Origin: Oceanihabitans iliipiscarium
GTDB taxonomy: Bacteria; Bacteroidota; Bacteroidia; Flavobacteriales; Flavobacteriaceae
Reading direction: 5' to 3'
DNA length: 64,000 bases
Assembly (NCBI RefSeq): GCF_042686125.1
Contig: NZ_JBHUOV010000001.1
Span: 1,485,232 to 1,549,231, forward strand
The notes below the pieces were generated by a model. The model searched no databases, was not told the origin of the DNA, and worked only from the letters and a program-made list of their open reading frames with translations. Below are positions 18,219-27,937 of the stretch, piece by piece (positions within the stretch are counted from its first letter, which is position 1; every line of letters starts with the position of its first letter). The translations under genes were made by a program, and so were the position numbers.

Positions 18219-19136
18219 TTAGTTTTTCTTTTTGCGATATGTAGAAGGTGAAAAGCGAGTTTGCTTTTTAAAGAAATTGCTAAAATGGGCTGTTTCTGAA
18301 AAACCTAATTTATACGTTATTTCCTTAATGGATTTTGATGTGTTTTTTAAAAGTGATTTTGCGTAAGAAGTAGTGCGCTCATTTATCCAACTACTTGGTG
18401 ATTTGCCTGTTTTACTTTTGATTACTTGACTAAAATAACTTGAATTGAGCTGTTGCAGATTTGCATAATCTTGTGGTTGAAAAATTTTATCGACTTTGTT
18501 CTTGGCCAAATCGGTGTAGTGCTTTTCTAAATTTTCCTTAAATGCTTTTACAATTCGCGATTGATTGCTTCCCTCTTCCAAAGGATGGTAGTTTTGCCAA
18601 AATAAAGCTTTAATTTTTAGTAATAAAGCAACAAGTAAGCTGCTAATAATTTTTTCTTTATAAAGTGAATTACTTTGGTATTCATTCAGAATTTGAAGAT
18701 AGATAGTTTCAATCTCTTTGTATTGTTTTTCACTAGGATTTTGTGGCGGAACGGTTTCTGAAAGCAGGAATGGAAATTCGGAAAAAATGTTTTGATGCAT
18801 ATTTGTCTTTAGAAATTCTTCACTAAACGTGATAAGGTAGGCGGCTTTTAATTCAAAAAATTCAAAAGATTTTATATGTCCTGGATTTGTAAAATAAATG
18901 GTTCTTGAACCGTATTCAAAAGTTTGCTCATCAGTTGTATAGTTTCCTTTACCGTTTTTCACAAATATAAAAGAGTAGTAGTTAGTTCTAAAGACTGGTG
19001 ATTTATATGGTATAGTTTTATGTATGTCTAATAAATCGTTTATAGAGAATTGACTGTTTTGTTCGATTGGAATTTCCAATGTGTTATATAAGTCAACGAC
19101 TCTATTAAAGAAGGCTATGTCTGTTGTGTTATTCAT
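18219..19136 (-). CDS. AraC-family transcriptional regulator
   Basis: The 305-residue protein has an N-terminal cupin-like effector region (NYYSFIFVKNGKGNYTTDEQ, YLITFSEEFLK) and two C-terminal helix-turn-helix motifs at about residues 210-300 (LNSSYFSQVIKSKTGKSPSS and IKEITYKLGFSETAHFSNFF). Its closest neighbour is the SDR/lipoprotein pair, its probable target. Together with those genes it lies in a stretch (16932 to about 19165) whose ends remain nearly complementary, as in an old cassette. Confidence 0.85.
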   Translation of the reverse strand: MNNTTDIAFFNRVVDLYNTLEIPIEQNSQFSINDLLDIHKTIPYKSPVFRTNYYSFIFVKNGKGNYTTDEQTFEYGSRTIYFTNPGHIKSFEFFELKAAYLITFSEEFLKTNMHQNIFSEFPFLLSETVPPQNPSEKQYKEIETIYLQILNEYQSNSLYKEKIISSLLVALLLKIKALFWQNYHPLEEGSNQSRIVKAFKENLEKHYTDLAKNKVDKIFQPQDYANLQQLNSSYFSQVIKSKTGKSPSSWINERTTSYAKSLLKNTSKSIKEITYKLGFSETAHFSNFFKKQTRFSPSTYRKKKN

Positions 19137-19149
19137 TTAGTTTGTGTTG

Positions 19150-19305
19150 GGTTACTTTACGCCTAAAGCATTTGTATATGGTTTCGTTCAGATGAAGGAA
19201 AACAGCAAGGTTTAGACTTGCTTTTTTTCAATTATGAAATATACAATTTTTAATCATCTCAAACACTTAACAGCCTAGTGTAGCAATTAATTATGAATGT
19301 TGTGT
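19150..19305. repeat. Partly eroded attC-like spacer
   Basis: The left side is TTTACGCCTAAAGCATTTGT, then the hairpin GGAAAACAGCAAGGTTTAGA / CTTGCTTTTTTTC, then TAGCAATTAATTATGAATGT and GTTGTGT (19299-19305). The site is shortened but in the usual order. Confidence 0.6.
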
Positions 19306-19814
19306 GCGTAGTTATTTTGAATATCCGCTAACTTTAATTCTTTGTGGTAGCTATCTATTCTTGAGTGTGCAGTTCCGTCAACTAATAAGATAATTATCAG
19401 CATAGCAATTGTTGTAATGCTAATTGCTCTCCAAGTTGGTGTGCTAATAAAAAGAATTAATAAGGCAGCTAGGATAATTAGAACTGGAATTACCTTAAAT
19501 ACAACTGAATATTCCTTTAAAGTGCTCTCTGTACGTTGAATTTCGGACTGATAAAAAGCAGTTGCATCATCGCTAAATGCTTTTTCAAATTGAGTAATCC
19601 TTGATTTATTGGTGTAAAATAAACCAAGTCCTATTGTCATAAGTAATAACCCTGCTACCAACGTAGGAATGATATAAGCCTTTGCTAAATCTGTTTTCCC
19701 TAATTGCCAAAATCCAACACTTGCGATTAAAAATCCAATCGCGAATAAAATAAAGAAACGTGTTGAGAATACTTCGGCTTTTGCCCATTCTGTGGCTAAT
19801 TTTAATAGTTCCAT
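19287..19814 (-). CDS. Four-helix membrane protein of unknown function
   Basis: The 175-residue protein has two hydrophobic segments at about residues 18-36 and 47-68, an acidic soluble region (residues 70-105), then two further hydrophobic segments at about 106-125 and 130-148. It begins 3 bp after the stop-codon side of the neighbouring regulator gene, so it is part of the same operon. I do not recognise the family. Confidence 0.65.
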   Translation of the reverse strand: MELLKLATEWAKAEVFSTRFFILFAIGFLIASVGFWQLGKTDLAKAYIIPTLVAGLLLMTIGLGLFYTNKSRITQFEKAFSDDATAFYQSEIQRTESTLKEYSVVFKVIPVLIILAALLILFISTPTWRAISITTIAMLIIILLVDGTAHSRIDSYHKELKLADIQNNYAHNIHN

Positions 19815-19817
19815 TGT

Positions 19818-20729
19818 TTAATTTAATTTATATTTTTCTCGGTATTCTGTTGGACTGATACCTTCTTTCTTTTTGAATAACCTTGAGAAATATTGTGGAT
19901 ATTCAAATCCCAATTCATAGGCTACTTCCGAAATACTTTTATTTGGTTTTAATAAAATATTTTTTGCTTCGTCTATTAAGCGTAAGTGTAAATGTTCTGT
20001 AGTTGTTTTACCCGTTTCTTTTTTAAGCGTATCACTTAAGTAACGTTGCGAAACAGACATTTTATTTGCTATTTCTTCAATATTTGGAATACCCTTTTCT
20101 TGTACAAGCCCTAATTCGAAGTATTCTGTTAATTGTAAATTAAAACGTTCCAATAAGTCATTTGATAATTCTTTCCTATTCAAAAACTGTCTTTCATAAA
20201 AACGATTGGCATATTTCAATAGTGTGTCCAATTGAGAAATGATGATTTCCTTACTGAACTCATCTTGGTTGTTTTGGTATTCTATTTCAATATTATTTAC
20301 TATCGATTCTATTTGCTTTTCTTCTTTTGGCGAAAGGTGCAATGCTTCATTAGCTGAATAAGAAAAGAAATTATATTTCTTAATCTGTTGAGCTAATTCT
20401 GTTCCTTTCAGAAAATCTTCGTGAAAGTTTATCGAAAAACCCTTTTGCTCAAAAACGATACTACTATCCCATTGTACCACTTGTCTTGGCGCAATGAAAA
20501 TTAAAGCACCATTCGTGAAATCGTATTTTGTACGACCATAATTTATATTTCCTTTTACTATTTTCTTAAAGCTAATAGAATAACTATCGGTTGAAATGGG
20601 TGGTGAACTTTCTCTCGGGCAAGGCAAAAACTCATCTCCCTTTGCTGTATAAACACTCAACATAGGATGCTCTGGACGAGGTAGTTGCATATATTCTAAA
20701 TATGATGATAATGTTTTAAAATGTTTCAT
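19818..20729 (-). CDS. AraC-family transcriptional regulator
   Basis: The start at 20729 (MKHFKTLSSYLEYMQLPRPE) is preferred over 20753 because the longer form overlaps the upstream hydrolase gene. The protein has an N-terminal sensor domain typical of Bacteroidota AraC proteins and C-terminal tandem helix-turn-helix motifs (IEEIANKMSVSQRYLSDTLK and ISEVAYELGFEYPQYFSRLF). It follows the MBL hydrolase and SDR genes closely, so it may regulate that set. Confidence 0.85.
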   Translation of the reverse strand: MKHFKTLSSYLEYMQLPRPEHPMLSVYTAKGDEFLPCPRESSPPISTDSYSISFKKIVKGNINYGRTKYDFTNGALIFIAPRQVVQWDSSIVFEQKGFSINFHEDFLKGTELAQQIKKYNFFSYSANEALHLSPKEEKQIESIVNNIEIEYQNNQDEFSKEIIISQLDTLLKYANRFYERQFLNRKELSNDLLERFNLQLTEYFELGLVQEKGIPNIEEIANKMSVSQRYLSDTLKKETGKTTTEHLHLRLIDEAKNILLKPNKSISEVAYELGFEYPQYFSRLFKKKEGISPTEYREKYKLN

Positions 20730-20734
20730 TTCTA

Positions 20735-21847
20735 TTATTTTAGGTTCCACCAATGCTTAAATTGCTGTAAACTATCGTTTAAGTTTACTTGCTCTCCAAC
20801 CATTGGCGTTAATATTTTATAGTCTTTCCTATTTTCTTCATCTACAATATTCACTAGTGGTTCATCCCAATCGTGATTGGCCAAGGTGAATTTTCCCGAA
20901 TGCACAGGTAAAATAGCTTTTGCATTTAAATCTGTTGCAGCCATTATTTGTTCGCCTGGTAACATATGAATGTACTTCCACTTTTCATCATATTGGCCAT
21001 TTTCAAGAATTGCCAAGTCAAAAGGTCCGAATTTACTTCCAATATCTTTAAAATGCGTATCGTATCCACTATCGCCACCAATGTAAATTGTAGCATTTGG
21101 TGATTTTAATACAAAGGATGCCCATAATGTTTTTGCTCTTTTAAATCCTCTTCCCGAGAAATGTCTTGCAGGCGTAATATGTATTTCAAATCCTTTTTCA
21201 AATTTAAAAAAATCATACCAATCTCCTTCTAAAATCACTTCAGGATTAAATCCCCAAGCCTCTAAATGCACACCATTACCAAGACCTGTAATGACATTCT
21301 TAATTTTTGGTTTCAACTTTTTCAGTGTTTTATAATCCATATGGTCCCAATGGTCGTGTGATAAAAACAAATAATCTATTTCTGGGATGTCATCGGTTGT
21401 ATAAATATCAGTTCCATTATAAGCTTTAGTGGTAAATGAAAGAGGTGACGCATTACCGCTAAAAACAGGGTCAACCAATATTTTTTTACCATCTAATTGC
21501 ATAAAGTAAGATGAATGTCCCATCCATATCAGCACATTTTCATTTGCTTTAAGTGCTTTCAAGTCAGTTTTAACCGAAGGTATTTGTAGAGAAGGCTCTT
21601 TTGGTTTAGAGGAAAAAAGGAATTCATACATCACTTTGCCATAGCCAACACCTTCTGTAAGCATTGGTGTATAATTAAGGTTTTGAAAACTCCCATCCTT
21701 ATAATTGGATGATTGTTCTATTTTTAATAAACGCTCTCCTGATGGATGTTTTCCAAATCGTTCTGTATTTAAAAAGATTAGTGTTCCGACACCAATAGTT
21801 ATGATGATAAATAGTAGTGCAACCATTATTTTTTTAATTAAAGCCAT
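20735..21847 (-). CDS. Metallo-beta-lactamase-fold hydrolase (NAPE-PLD/UlaG type), membrane anchored
   Basis: The start at 21847 overlaps the upstream SDR stop (TAATG), which indicates translational coupling. The protein has an N-terminal membrane anchor (IMVALLFIIITIGVGTLIFL), then an MBL fold with LIWMGHSSYFMQLDGKKILV, the metal motif H-x-H-x-D-H in LFLSHDHWDHMDY, later His in TPARHFSGRG, GGDSGYDTHF, and LPVHSGKFTLANH near the end. The family includes NAPE-phospholipase D-like hydrolases. The substrate is unknown. Confidence 0.85.
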   Translation of the reverse strand: MALIKKIMVALLFIIITIGVGTLIFLNTERFGKHPSGERLLKIEQSSNYKDGSFQNLNYTPMLTEGVGYGKVMYEFLFSSKPKEPSLQIPSVKTDLKALKANENVLIWMGHSSYFMQLDGKKILVDPVFSGNASPLSFTTKAYNGTDIYTTDDIPEIDYLFLSHDHWDHMDYKTLKKLKPKIKNVITGLGNGVHLEAWGFNPEVILEGDWYDFFKFEKGFEIHITPARHFSGRGFKRAKTLWASFVLKSPNATIYIGGDSGYDTHFKDIGSKFGPFDLAILENGQYDEKWKYIHMLPGEQIMAATDLNAKAILPVHSGKFTLANHDWDEPLVNIVDEENRKDYKILTPMVGEQVNLNDSLQQFKHWWNLK

Positions 21848-22797
21848 TATATGTTCCAATTTACACCAGTTTCTTTTTCTGAAAGTTCCCATAATCTTTT
21901 AGCTACTGCTTTATCTTTAGCATGTGGTTCTATTTTATGTGCTCCAACTGGTCCTGTCCAATTATTTCTTCCTGTTGGTCCATAAAACCCACTTTGCTCT
22001 AAATTTGGTTCTGTTGCACACATCAATTGCGGATAAGCACCTTTTTCTGCAGATTGTGTTAATGGAGATAATTTCATGAGATTAAAGATGAATTTCATCA
22101 TAAAACTACCACTTGAGTTTATTAAGTTGGTTCTTGAAGAGCCAGGATGACAAGCATATGCTTTAACATCTGTTTTACCAGAAGCGGTCAATCTATCTTG
22201 TAGTTCATAGATCGTCATAATCTGCGCTAGTTTACTTTGACTATATGCATTATTTGGCGTGTAATCTTTATCCCAATTCAAATCCTCAAATTTAATGGTT
22301 TTAATTCCCATATCATATCCCAAACTTCCTACAGTCACAATTCGTCCTTTTGATTTTTCAATAAGAGGGAACAATAAAGCTTGAAGTGTAAAATTGCCAT
22401 AATAATTTGTTCCCATTTGACTTTCCCAGCCATCTACAGTAAGCGTTTGTTTTGGTACTTGGGCAATTGCAGCATTGCAAATTAGTGCATCGATTTGAGG
22501 AACTGTTTTTAAAACATCTTCCGCAGCTTTTTTTACAGAAGTTTGTTCCGACAAATCCATTTTTATTGCCAAAACGTCTATCTCGTTTCCAAGTTCTTGT
22601 TTTAGAGTTTTAATAGTATTTTCAGCCTTTAGTGCGTTTCTATTAAGCATTACCACCTTTGCGCCTTTTGAAAGCAATATTTTTGTTGCCTCAAAACCTG
22701 TTCCACTTGTAGTACCTGTTATAACGAATGTTTTACCGTTCAATTTTTTTATCCTATCAGGTGTCCAACCTTTTTTGCCAAATTGATTTGTATTCAT
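21847..22797 (-). CDS. Short-chain dehydrogenase (protochlorophyllide-reductase-like SDR)
   Basis: The 316-residue protein has the Rossmann motif VITGTTSGTGFEATKILLSK, an NNA-like ICNAAIAQVP, and the catalytic Y-x-x-x-K as Y-S-Q-S-K in NAYSQSKLAQIM. Extended C-terminal sequence is as in the POR/retinol-dehydrogenase-like SDRs. The organism shows no sign of photosynthesis, so the chlorophyll name is only a family label. It is first in an apparent four-gene transcript running to 19287. Confidence 0.87.
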   Translation of the reverse strand: MNTNQFGKKGWTPDRIKKLNGKTFVITGTTSGTGFEATKILLSKGAKVVMLNRNALKAENTIKTLKQELGNEIDVLAIKMDLSEQTSVKKAAEDVLKTVPQIDALICNAAIAQVPKQTLTVDGWESQMGTNYYGNFTLQALLFPLIEKSKGRIVTVGSLGYDMGIKTIKFEDLNWDKDYTPNNAYSQSKLAQIMTIYELQDRLTASGKTDVKAYACHPGSSRTNLINSSGSFMMKFIFNLMKLSPLTQSAEKGAYPQLMCATEPNLEQSGFYGPTGRNNWTGPVGAHKIEPHAKDKAVAKRLWELSEKETGVNWNI

Positions 22798-22907
22798 TTT
22801 GTTATTTTTTTATTAATTAAAAGAATAAGGCAAAGATCGGGTAGAGGTGGACTTATTTTCTTATACAGATTTTCGAATGTTGTATACTATTTGGTTGGTT
22901 TTAATAC

Positions 22908-23008
22908 AGACAACGTATTTGTGTATGATTTAGTTTTAAATGGGCAGCTTGTGGTTGAAATTCTGCTGGAGGAAATAGCGAGACAATAGACTATACACTT
23001 TGTTGTAC
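22908..23008. repeat. Shortened attC-like spacer
   Basis: The left arm is AGACAACGTATTTGTGTATG and the right arm is GACTATACACTTTGTTGTAC. The body is only about 60 bp and keeps the GGCAGCTTGTGGTTGAAATT and CTGCTGGAGGAAATAGCGAG pieces. Both terminal arms are well preserved although the body is reduced. Confidence 0.7.
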
Positions 23009-23012
23009 GAAG

Positions 23013-23513
23013 TTAAAGGTTTTTATCAACTTTTTTCCAACTAATAAATACTAGAAAGTTACTAATTCCAATATACAATTGTTGCAAGACACCAATAACA
23101 AGCAATAATTTTAGCCAAGGGATATAACCTAATGCTGCTATAAAATGTAATAGTATCAAAGCTGGACCAATTATGGTATCTAGGATATCTTTAATTCCTC
23201 TAAATTCGGGTTTAATTTTATATTTAACAGCGGTAGAAATGATTGAGCCAAAGTTTACTAGATGCATTAATCCAATACCCAAGTTCGCTAATTTCCAGAT
23301 TAGAGAATCATCTTCAGAGGCAATACCAATTATCTGAGGCAATAACGAGCCAACCAGAGCTGTCAAGGTTGTAGTGACTAGAGCTTGAAAACGTATTTTT
23401 TCATAATTATCCCAATTATCCGAATTATGTTTTAAAGCCACAACAACTCCTGTAAAACCTAAAGTCCCTAAGGCTATTTGGGCAAGCGTATTTAATAAAT
23501 CGGAATGTTCCAT
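23013..23513 (-). CDS. Four-helix membrane protein of unknown function
   Basis: The 166-residue protein has predicted transmembrane segments at about residues 7-25, 44-63, 73-92 and 110-150 (the last probably two helices). It starts MEHSDLLNTLAQIALGTLGF. No family is recognised. It lies between a shortened spacer and an eroded spacer tail at 23540-23600 (TTTAAAGATAGGAATTTAAT), so it may be cargo of an old unit. Confidence 0.6.
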   Translation of the reverse strand: MEHSDLLNTLAQIALGTLGFTGVVVALKHNSDNWDNYEKIRFQALVTTTLTALVGSLLPQIIGIASEDDSLIWKLANLGIGLMHLVNFGSIISTAVKYKIKPEFRGIKDILDTIIGPALILLHFIAALGYIPWLKLLLVIGVLQQLYIGISNFLVFISWKKVDKNL

Positions 23514-23539
23514 TAATTAACTTAATTTATGACCTAATA

Positions 23540-23612
23540 ATCATACTTGTTTGTTTAAAGATAGGAATTTAATTTGAAGTTTAAATGTAAGTATGAACGA
23601 TTAGATTGATAG
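23540..23612. repeat. Eroded spacer tail
   Basis: ATCATACTTGTTTGTTTAAA and the following AGATAGGAATTTAATTTGAA, then AAGTATGAACGATTAGATTG, correspond to the tail of the spacer at 48.15-48.22 kb. The left part and arms are lost. The rest of 23514-23757 shows nothing recognisable. Confidence 0.5.
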
Positions 23613-23757
23613 CAGTCCAAGGATTTAATTCTTTAGGTTATTTTTATTGCTATTATTCAGTCTGAATAAAATCAACTTTGAATTTGTTTCATCAATCTTA
23701 TCTATTCTTAACTCTTAAAGTCTAATTTTTTAAGAAGTTTGGTTGAGCTTTGGTTAT

Positions 23758-25950
23758 TCAAATTAATTTATTCAATAATTGCCGAACTTGCTCTGGGTCT
23801 TTAATCTGGTACATTGCTTTTGTTTTAGTAAAACCAACCTTAATTGTATAAGCCCAATCAGGAGCTTCTTCAAACATGTATTCATCAGTCCAATCATCAC
23901 CAATTACTGTTATAAAATCATAATCTTGTTGCATTAAATAACGACTTACCGCTCGTCCTTTATTAACATTACTACTTTTAATTTCTATAACCTTATTACC
24001 CTTCAAGATAGAGAGGTCATTATTTGCAACCATACTTGTAAGGACGGTATTTAATTCTATGGTTCTTATTTTTGCTAGCTCAGGATCTGTCATTCTATAA
24101 TGCCAAGCTAGTGAATATTTTTTAGTTTCAATAAAGGTTCCAGGTGTTCTATCTACAAAAGTTTCCAAAATAGGCTTAATACTTTGCATCCAATCTGTTT
24201 TTGGTCGCTCTAAAGCTGTCCACTCATTATTTTGATATAACCAAACACCATGATCAGTAATCAAAGTATATTGTTTATGACCAAACCATTTTTTAAAGGT
24301 TTCCTTGTCTCTGCCACTTACTAGAACTAAAGAGGTATCTTCTTTTTCTTGTAATTTATCTAAAATATTATAAAGTTCATCATCAGGCTCGGCATCTTGT
24401 GGGTTGTCTTTAAAACCAATTAAAGTACCATCATAATCTAAGAGTAATAATTTTTTCTTTTTCTTATTAAAATCGTTCACCAGATTATTCTCATATTCGC
24501 CAAGCAGTTTTTTAGTAATGATGTTGCTTTTGAGTTCGTTGGTTTCTTCTAATGATTTTAAAAACTCTTTTGCCCATTTTTCTACGTTATATCGCTTTAA
24601 ACGCTTTTGTAAAAATTTCATTCGTGATTTTTGATCTTTCAGTGGCATTGTTAAAGCACGTTTTAGATTATTAGCAAAGTCTTCAAAACTGTTGGGGTTA
24701 ATAATTAGGGCTTCATTCATTTCTAGAGAGGCTCCAGCCATTTCACTTAAGATTAATACACCATCGTTATTAATTCGGGTAGCAACGTATTCTTTAGCCA
24801 CTAAATTCATTCCGTCTCTTAAGGGAGTGATAAGAGCGACATCAGAAGAAATATATAAATCTATTAATTTGTCAAAGGGCATGGACCTATAAAAATACCA
24901 AATGGGTGTCCAACTTACTGTGGCAAATTTGCCATTGATACGACCTACTAGCTCATCGGTTTCTCTCTTTAGTTTTTTATATTGGGTAACATTAGATCGA
25001 GAAGGAACCGCCAGCATAACGAGTCTTACCTTTTCCTTATATTCAGGAAACTTATGTAAAAAATATTCAAAGGCCTTTATTCTGTTAGGGATTCCTTTAG
25101 TATAGTCCATTCGATCTATAGATAGGATGAGTTTTTTGTCTTCTGAAATATGTTCATGCAATCTTCGATATAATTCTGATTTCTCTTTAGAATTACTACT
25201 GTGTTCTAAAGCCGCATTATAAAACTTATCATAATCAATTCCCATAGGGAACGAATCTACTTTAATTAGTCTGTCATGATAGCTGATTTGATTAAAATGA
25301 GCATCTAATCTTAAAATTCGCTTAACAGAACTTAAAAAATGGCGTTCATAATCGTAAGTGTGAAAGCCTATAAGATCTGCACCAAGCATACCACTAAGAA
25401 TTTCTTTACGCCAAGGAAATGTTCTGAAAATTTCATAAGAAGGAAAAGGGATGTGTAAAAAGAATCCTATTGTGATGTTTGGTTTTTTGTCTTTAATAAG
25501 TTGAGGTAACAAGAGCAATTGATAATCGTGTACCCAAACTGTATCTCCATCATCAATATTTTCTAATACTATTTCAGCAAACTTTTGATTCACACGTTTG
25601 TAGGCCTCCCATTCGTGTTCTTCAAAGCCTGTATATTCCATAAAATAATGAAACAATGGCCATAAAGCTTTGTTACTAAAGCCCTCATAATATTCTTCAA
25701 CATCATCCAAAGTTAAAGGAACAGATACACATTTCTCTTTTCGTATTTCTTTAGCAACTTTTTCAGAAAGTTCAGTACTTAATTCTTCTTCAGGAATACC
25801 AGACCAGCCTACCCAAATACCATTCCCTTCGGCATGAACAGATTTCATTCCTGTTGCTAATCCTCCTACACTTGGAATTATTTTTAAAGTATTTTGATGT
25901 ATTATTACTTGTAGTGGTAATCGGTTCGAAACAATTATTGTTTTATTCAT
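23758..25950 (-). CDS. otsAB: Fused trehalose-6-phosphate synthase / phosphatase
   Basis: The 730-residue protein joins two enzymes. Residues 1 to about 480 are a GT20 trehalose-6-phosphate synthase (IIVSNRLPLQV, GGLATGMKSV, VWVHDYQLLLLPQLI, GFFLHIPFPSYEIFRTFPWR, IDRMDYTKGIPNRIKAFEYF, LRDGMNLVAKEYVA). Residues from about 495 are a HAD-type phosphatase (LLLLDYDGTLIGF, VSGRD, GDDWTDEYMF). It makes trehalose from UDP-glucose and glucose-6-phosphate in the cytosol. It is divergent from the GH15 gene at 26031, 80 bp away, so the two probably share a control region. Confidence 0.93.
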   Translation of the reverse strand: MNKTIIVSNRLPLQVIIHQNTLKIIPSVGGLATGMKSVHAEGNGIWVGWSGIPEEELSTELSEKVAKEIRKEKCVSVPLTLDDVEEYYEGFSNKALWPLFHYFMEYTGFEEHEWEAYKRVNQKFAEIVLENIDDGDTVWVHDYQLLLLPQLIKDKKPNITIGFFLHIPFPSYEIFRTFPWRKEILSGMLGADLIGFHTYDYERHFLSSVKRILRLDAHFNQISYHDRLIKVDSFPMGIDYDKFYNAALEHSSNSKEKSELYRRLHEHISEDKKLILSIDRMDYTKGIPNRIKAFEYFLHKFPEYKEKVRLVMLAVPSRSNVTQYKKLKRETDELVGRINGKFATVSWTPIWYFYRSMPFDKLIDLYISSDVALITPLRDGMNLVAKEYVATRINNDGVLILSEMAGASLEMNEALIINPNSFEDFANNLKRALTMPLKDQKSRMKFLQKRLKRYNVEKWAKEFLKSLEETNELKSNIITKKLLGEYENNLVNDFNKKKKKLLLLDYDGTLIGFKDNPQDAEPDDELYNILDKLQEKEDTSLVLVSGRDKETFKKWFGHKQYTLITDHGVWLYQNNEWTALERPKTDWMQSIKPILETFVDRTPGTFIETKKYSLAWHYRMTDPELAKIRTIELNTVLTSMVANNDLSILKGNKVIEIKSSNVNKGRAVSRYLMQQDYDFITVIGDDWTDEYMFEEAPDWAYTIKVGFTKTKAMYQIKDPEQVRQLLNKLI

Positions 25951-26030
25951 AATGATAATTTGCTATAACAAATTTGATTTCGTTAATTTAAAGAAAAATA
26001 AAGAGTTATCTACTTTAAATAGAAAGGTGT

Positions 26031-27803
26031 TTGAAAAATAATTTAGATTATGGCATAATTGGAAATTGTAGAAGTGCTGCATTAGTTTCTAAAGAAGGCT
26101 CAATCGATTGGTGTTGTTTACCTCAATTTGATTCACCTTCAGTTTTTGGAAAACTTTTGGATGAAAAGATTGGTGGTTCCTTTGGTTTTGTAGTAGACGA
26201 TAGTTATAAAATTAAACAATACTATCTAGAAAATACGGCCATTTTAATAACTTCTTTTAGTAATGGATTGGACGCTTTTGAGGTACACGATTTCATGCCA
26301 AGGTATTATAAAGAAAATGGTAAATATCATTCGCCTCCCGAATTAATTAGACATATCAAACATATTTCTGGAAAGCCTAGCTTAAAAGTTGTATATAATC
26401 CAAAGTTAGAATATGCCAAAGGTGTTACCAATACTTATATAAAAAACGATTTTGTGGTTAGTTTAACCAATGATGATGTTTTTGATACCTTGTTTTTATA
26501 TACTGATTTTAATAAAGAAGCTGTTGTTAGAGGTCATTCTATTACAATTATTTCCGACCACTTTTTCTTAGTAGGGTATAACGAAAAATTATTTGTACCT
26601 AATTTAAACATGGCATTTTCAGAGTACGAGCGTACTACTGCCTATTGGCTAAATTGGATTGAACGTACACCTAATTTTAAACGCTATAATAATTACATCG
26701 CTCGTAGTGCTATGACACTAAAGTTGTTAAGTTATGATAAAACGGGAGCGATTTTGGCTGCACCTACAACATCTTTGCCTGAAACCATAGGAGAGGTCAG
26801 GAATTGGGATTACCGTTTTTGTTGGATTCGAGATGCTTCTATGGTGATAAAAGTGATTTCACAATTGGGGCATAAAAATATTGCAAAACGCTATATAAAA
26901 TTTGTTGTTAATTTGATTCCTGACAAGGACGAAAAACTTCAGATTATGTACGGAATTAATGGTGAGAAGAAGCTAACTGAAGAGTTTTTAGATCATTTGT
27001 CAGGTTATGAAAATTCTAGTCCTGTAAGAATTGGAAATGCTGCGTATAAACAGAAACAAAATGATATTTATGGGATTCTGATGGATATGATTCATCAATT
27101 ATTACAGAGTTTTAATAATGATATTGAAAATGGTGAAGAGCTTTGGAGTATTACAAAAGGGATTGTTTGGGTGGTAAACAAGCACTGGCGAGAAGCGGAT
27201 AAAGGAATTTGGGAGTTTCGATCGGAAGACCAGCATTTTACTTTTTCTAAAGTTCTATGTTGGACAGCTGTTGATAAGGCTATAAAAGTTGCTGAAATCT
27301 TAGGTAAAACGTCTAAGATCGCTCATTGGAAGTCACTAGAAGTAGAAATTCATAAAGATATTATGGAACACGCTTGGAGTGATTCTGCACAAGCATTTAC
27401 TCAAGCTTATGGTTCAGATGATTTAGATGCTTCTGTTTTATTGATGGAATCTTATGGTTTTATTGATGCCAAACATCCAAAATATGTGAGCACTGTGAAA
27501 GCGATTGAACGCGAACTTTCTAATGATGGATTATTATACAGATATAAAACTCAAGACGATTTTGGATTGCCATCTTCATCTTTTACGATATGTACATTTT
27601 GGTTCATAAATAGTCTATACAAAATTGGAGAAGAACAAAAGGCTATCAAACAATTTGAAAAGCTTTTATCTTATAGCAATCATCTGGGACTCTTTAGTGA
27701 AGACTTGGATTTTGAAACTAAACGCCTATTAGGTAACTTCCCACAGGCTTATTCACATTTGGCATTGATTGAAACAGCAATTAATTTATCTGAAAATTAC
27801 TAA
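26031..27803 (+). CDS. Glycoside hydrolase family 15 (glucoamylase/trehalase type)
   Basis: The 590-residue cytosolic protein is typical for bacterial GH15. It starts MKNNLDYGIIGNCRSAALVS from a TTG codon. The AGAAAGG at 26021-26027 is its likely ribosome site, and no in-frame ATG precedes it. GH15 landmarks are SIDWCCLPQFDSPSVFGKLL, GEVRNWDYRFCWIRDASM (substrate-binding and general-acid region) and LSEDLDFETKRLLGNFPQAY near the end. Next to a trehalose synthesis gene it may act as a trehalase or on related alpha-glucosides. The specificity is an inference. Confidence 0.9.
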   Translation: MKNNLDYGIIGNCRSAALVSKEGSIDWCCLPQFDSPSVFGKLLDEKIGGSFGFVVDDSYKIKQYYLENTAILITSFSNGLDAFEVHDFMPRYYKENGKYHSPPELIRHIKHISGKPSLKVVYNPKLEYAKGVTNTYIKNDFVVSLTNDDVFDTLFLYTDFNKEAVVRGHSITIISDHFFLVGYNEKLFVPNLNMAFSEYERTTAYWLNWIERTPNFKRYNNYIARSAMTLKLLSYDKTGAILAAPTTSLPETIGEVRNWDYRFCWIRDASMVIKVISQLGHKNIAKRYIKFVVNLIPDKDEKLQIMYGINGEKKLTEEFLDHLSGYENSSPVRIGNAAYKQKQNDIYGILMDMIHQLLQSFNNDIENGEELWSITKGIVWVVNKHWREADKGIWEFRSEDQHFTFSKVLCWTAVDKAIKVAEILGKTSKIAHWKSLEVEIHKDIMEHAWSDSAQAFTQAYGSDDLDASVLLMESYGFIDAKHPKYVSTVKAIERELSNDGLLYRYKTQDDFGLPSSSFTICTFWFINSLYKIGEEQKAIKQFEKLLSYSNHLGLFSEDLDFETKRLLGNFPQAYSHLALIETAINLSENY

Positions 27804-27937
27804 AAAGAAAAAAGTTAAAGATATATTATCCTTTATATTGAATTACTGTTAAGCCCTTGATCTTTGATTCCTGAAGGTAGTGGTGTTAAAGATTCTATTA
27901 ATTACACATCTTGTCAAATTAAGGAAAGTTTACTTTC

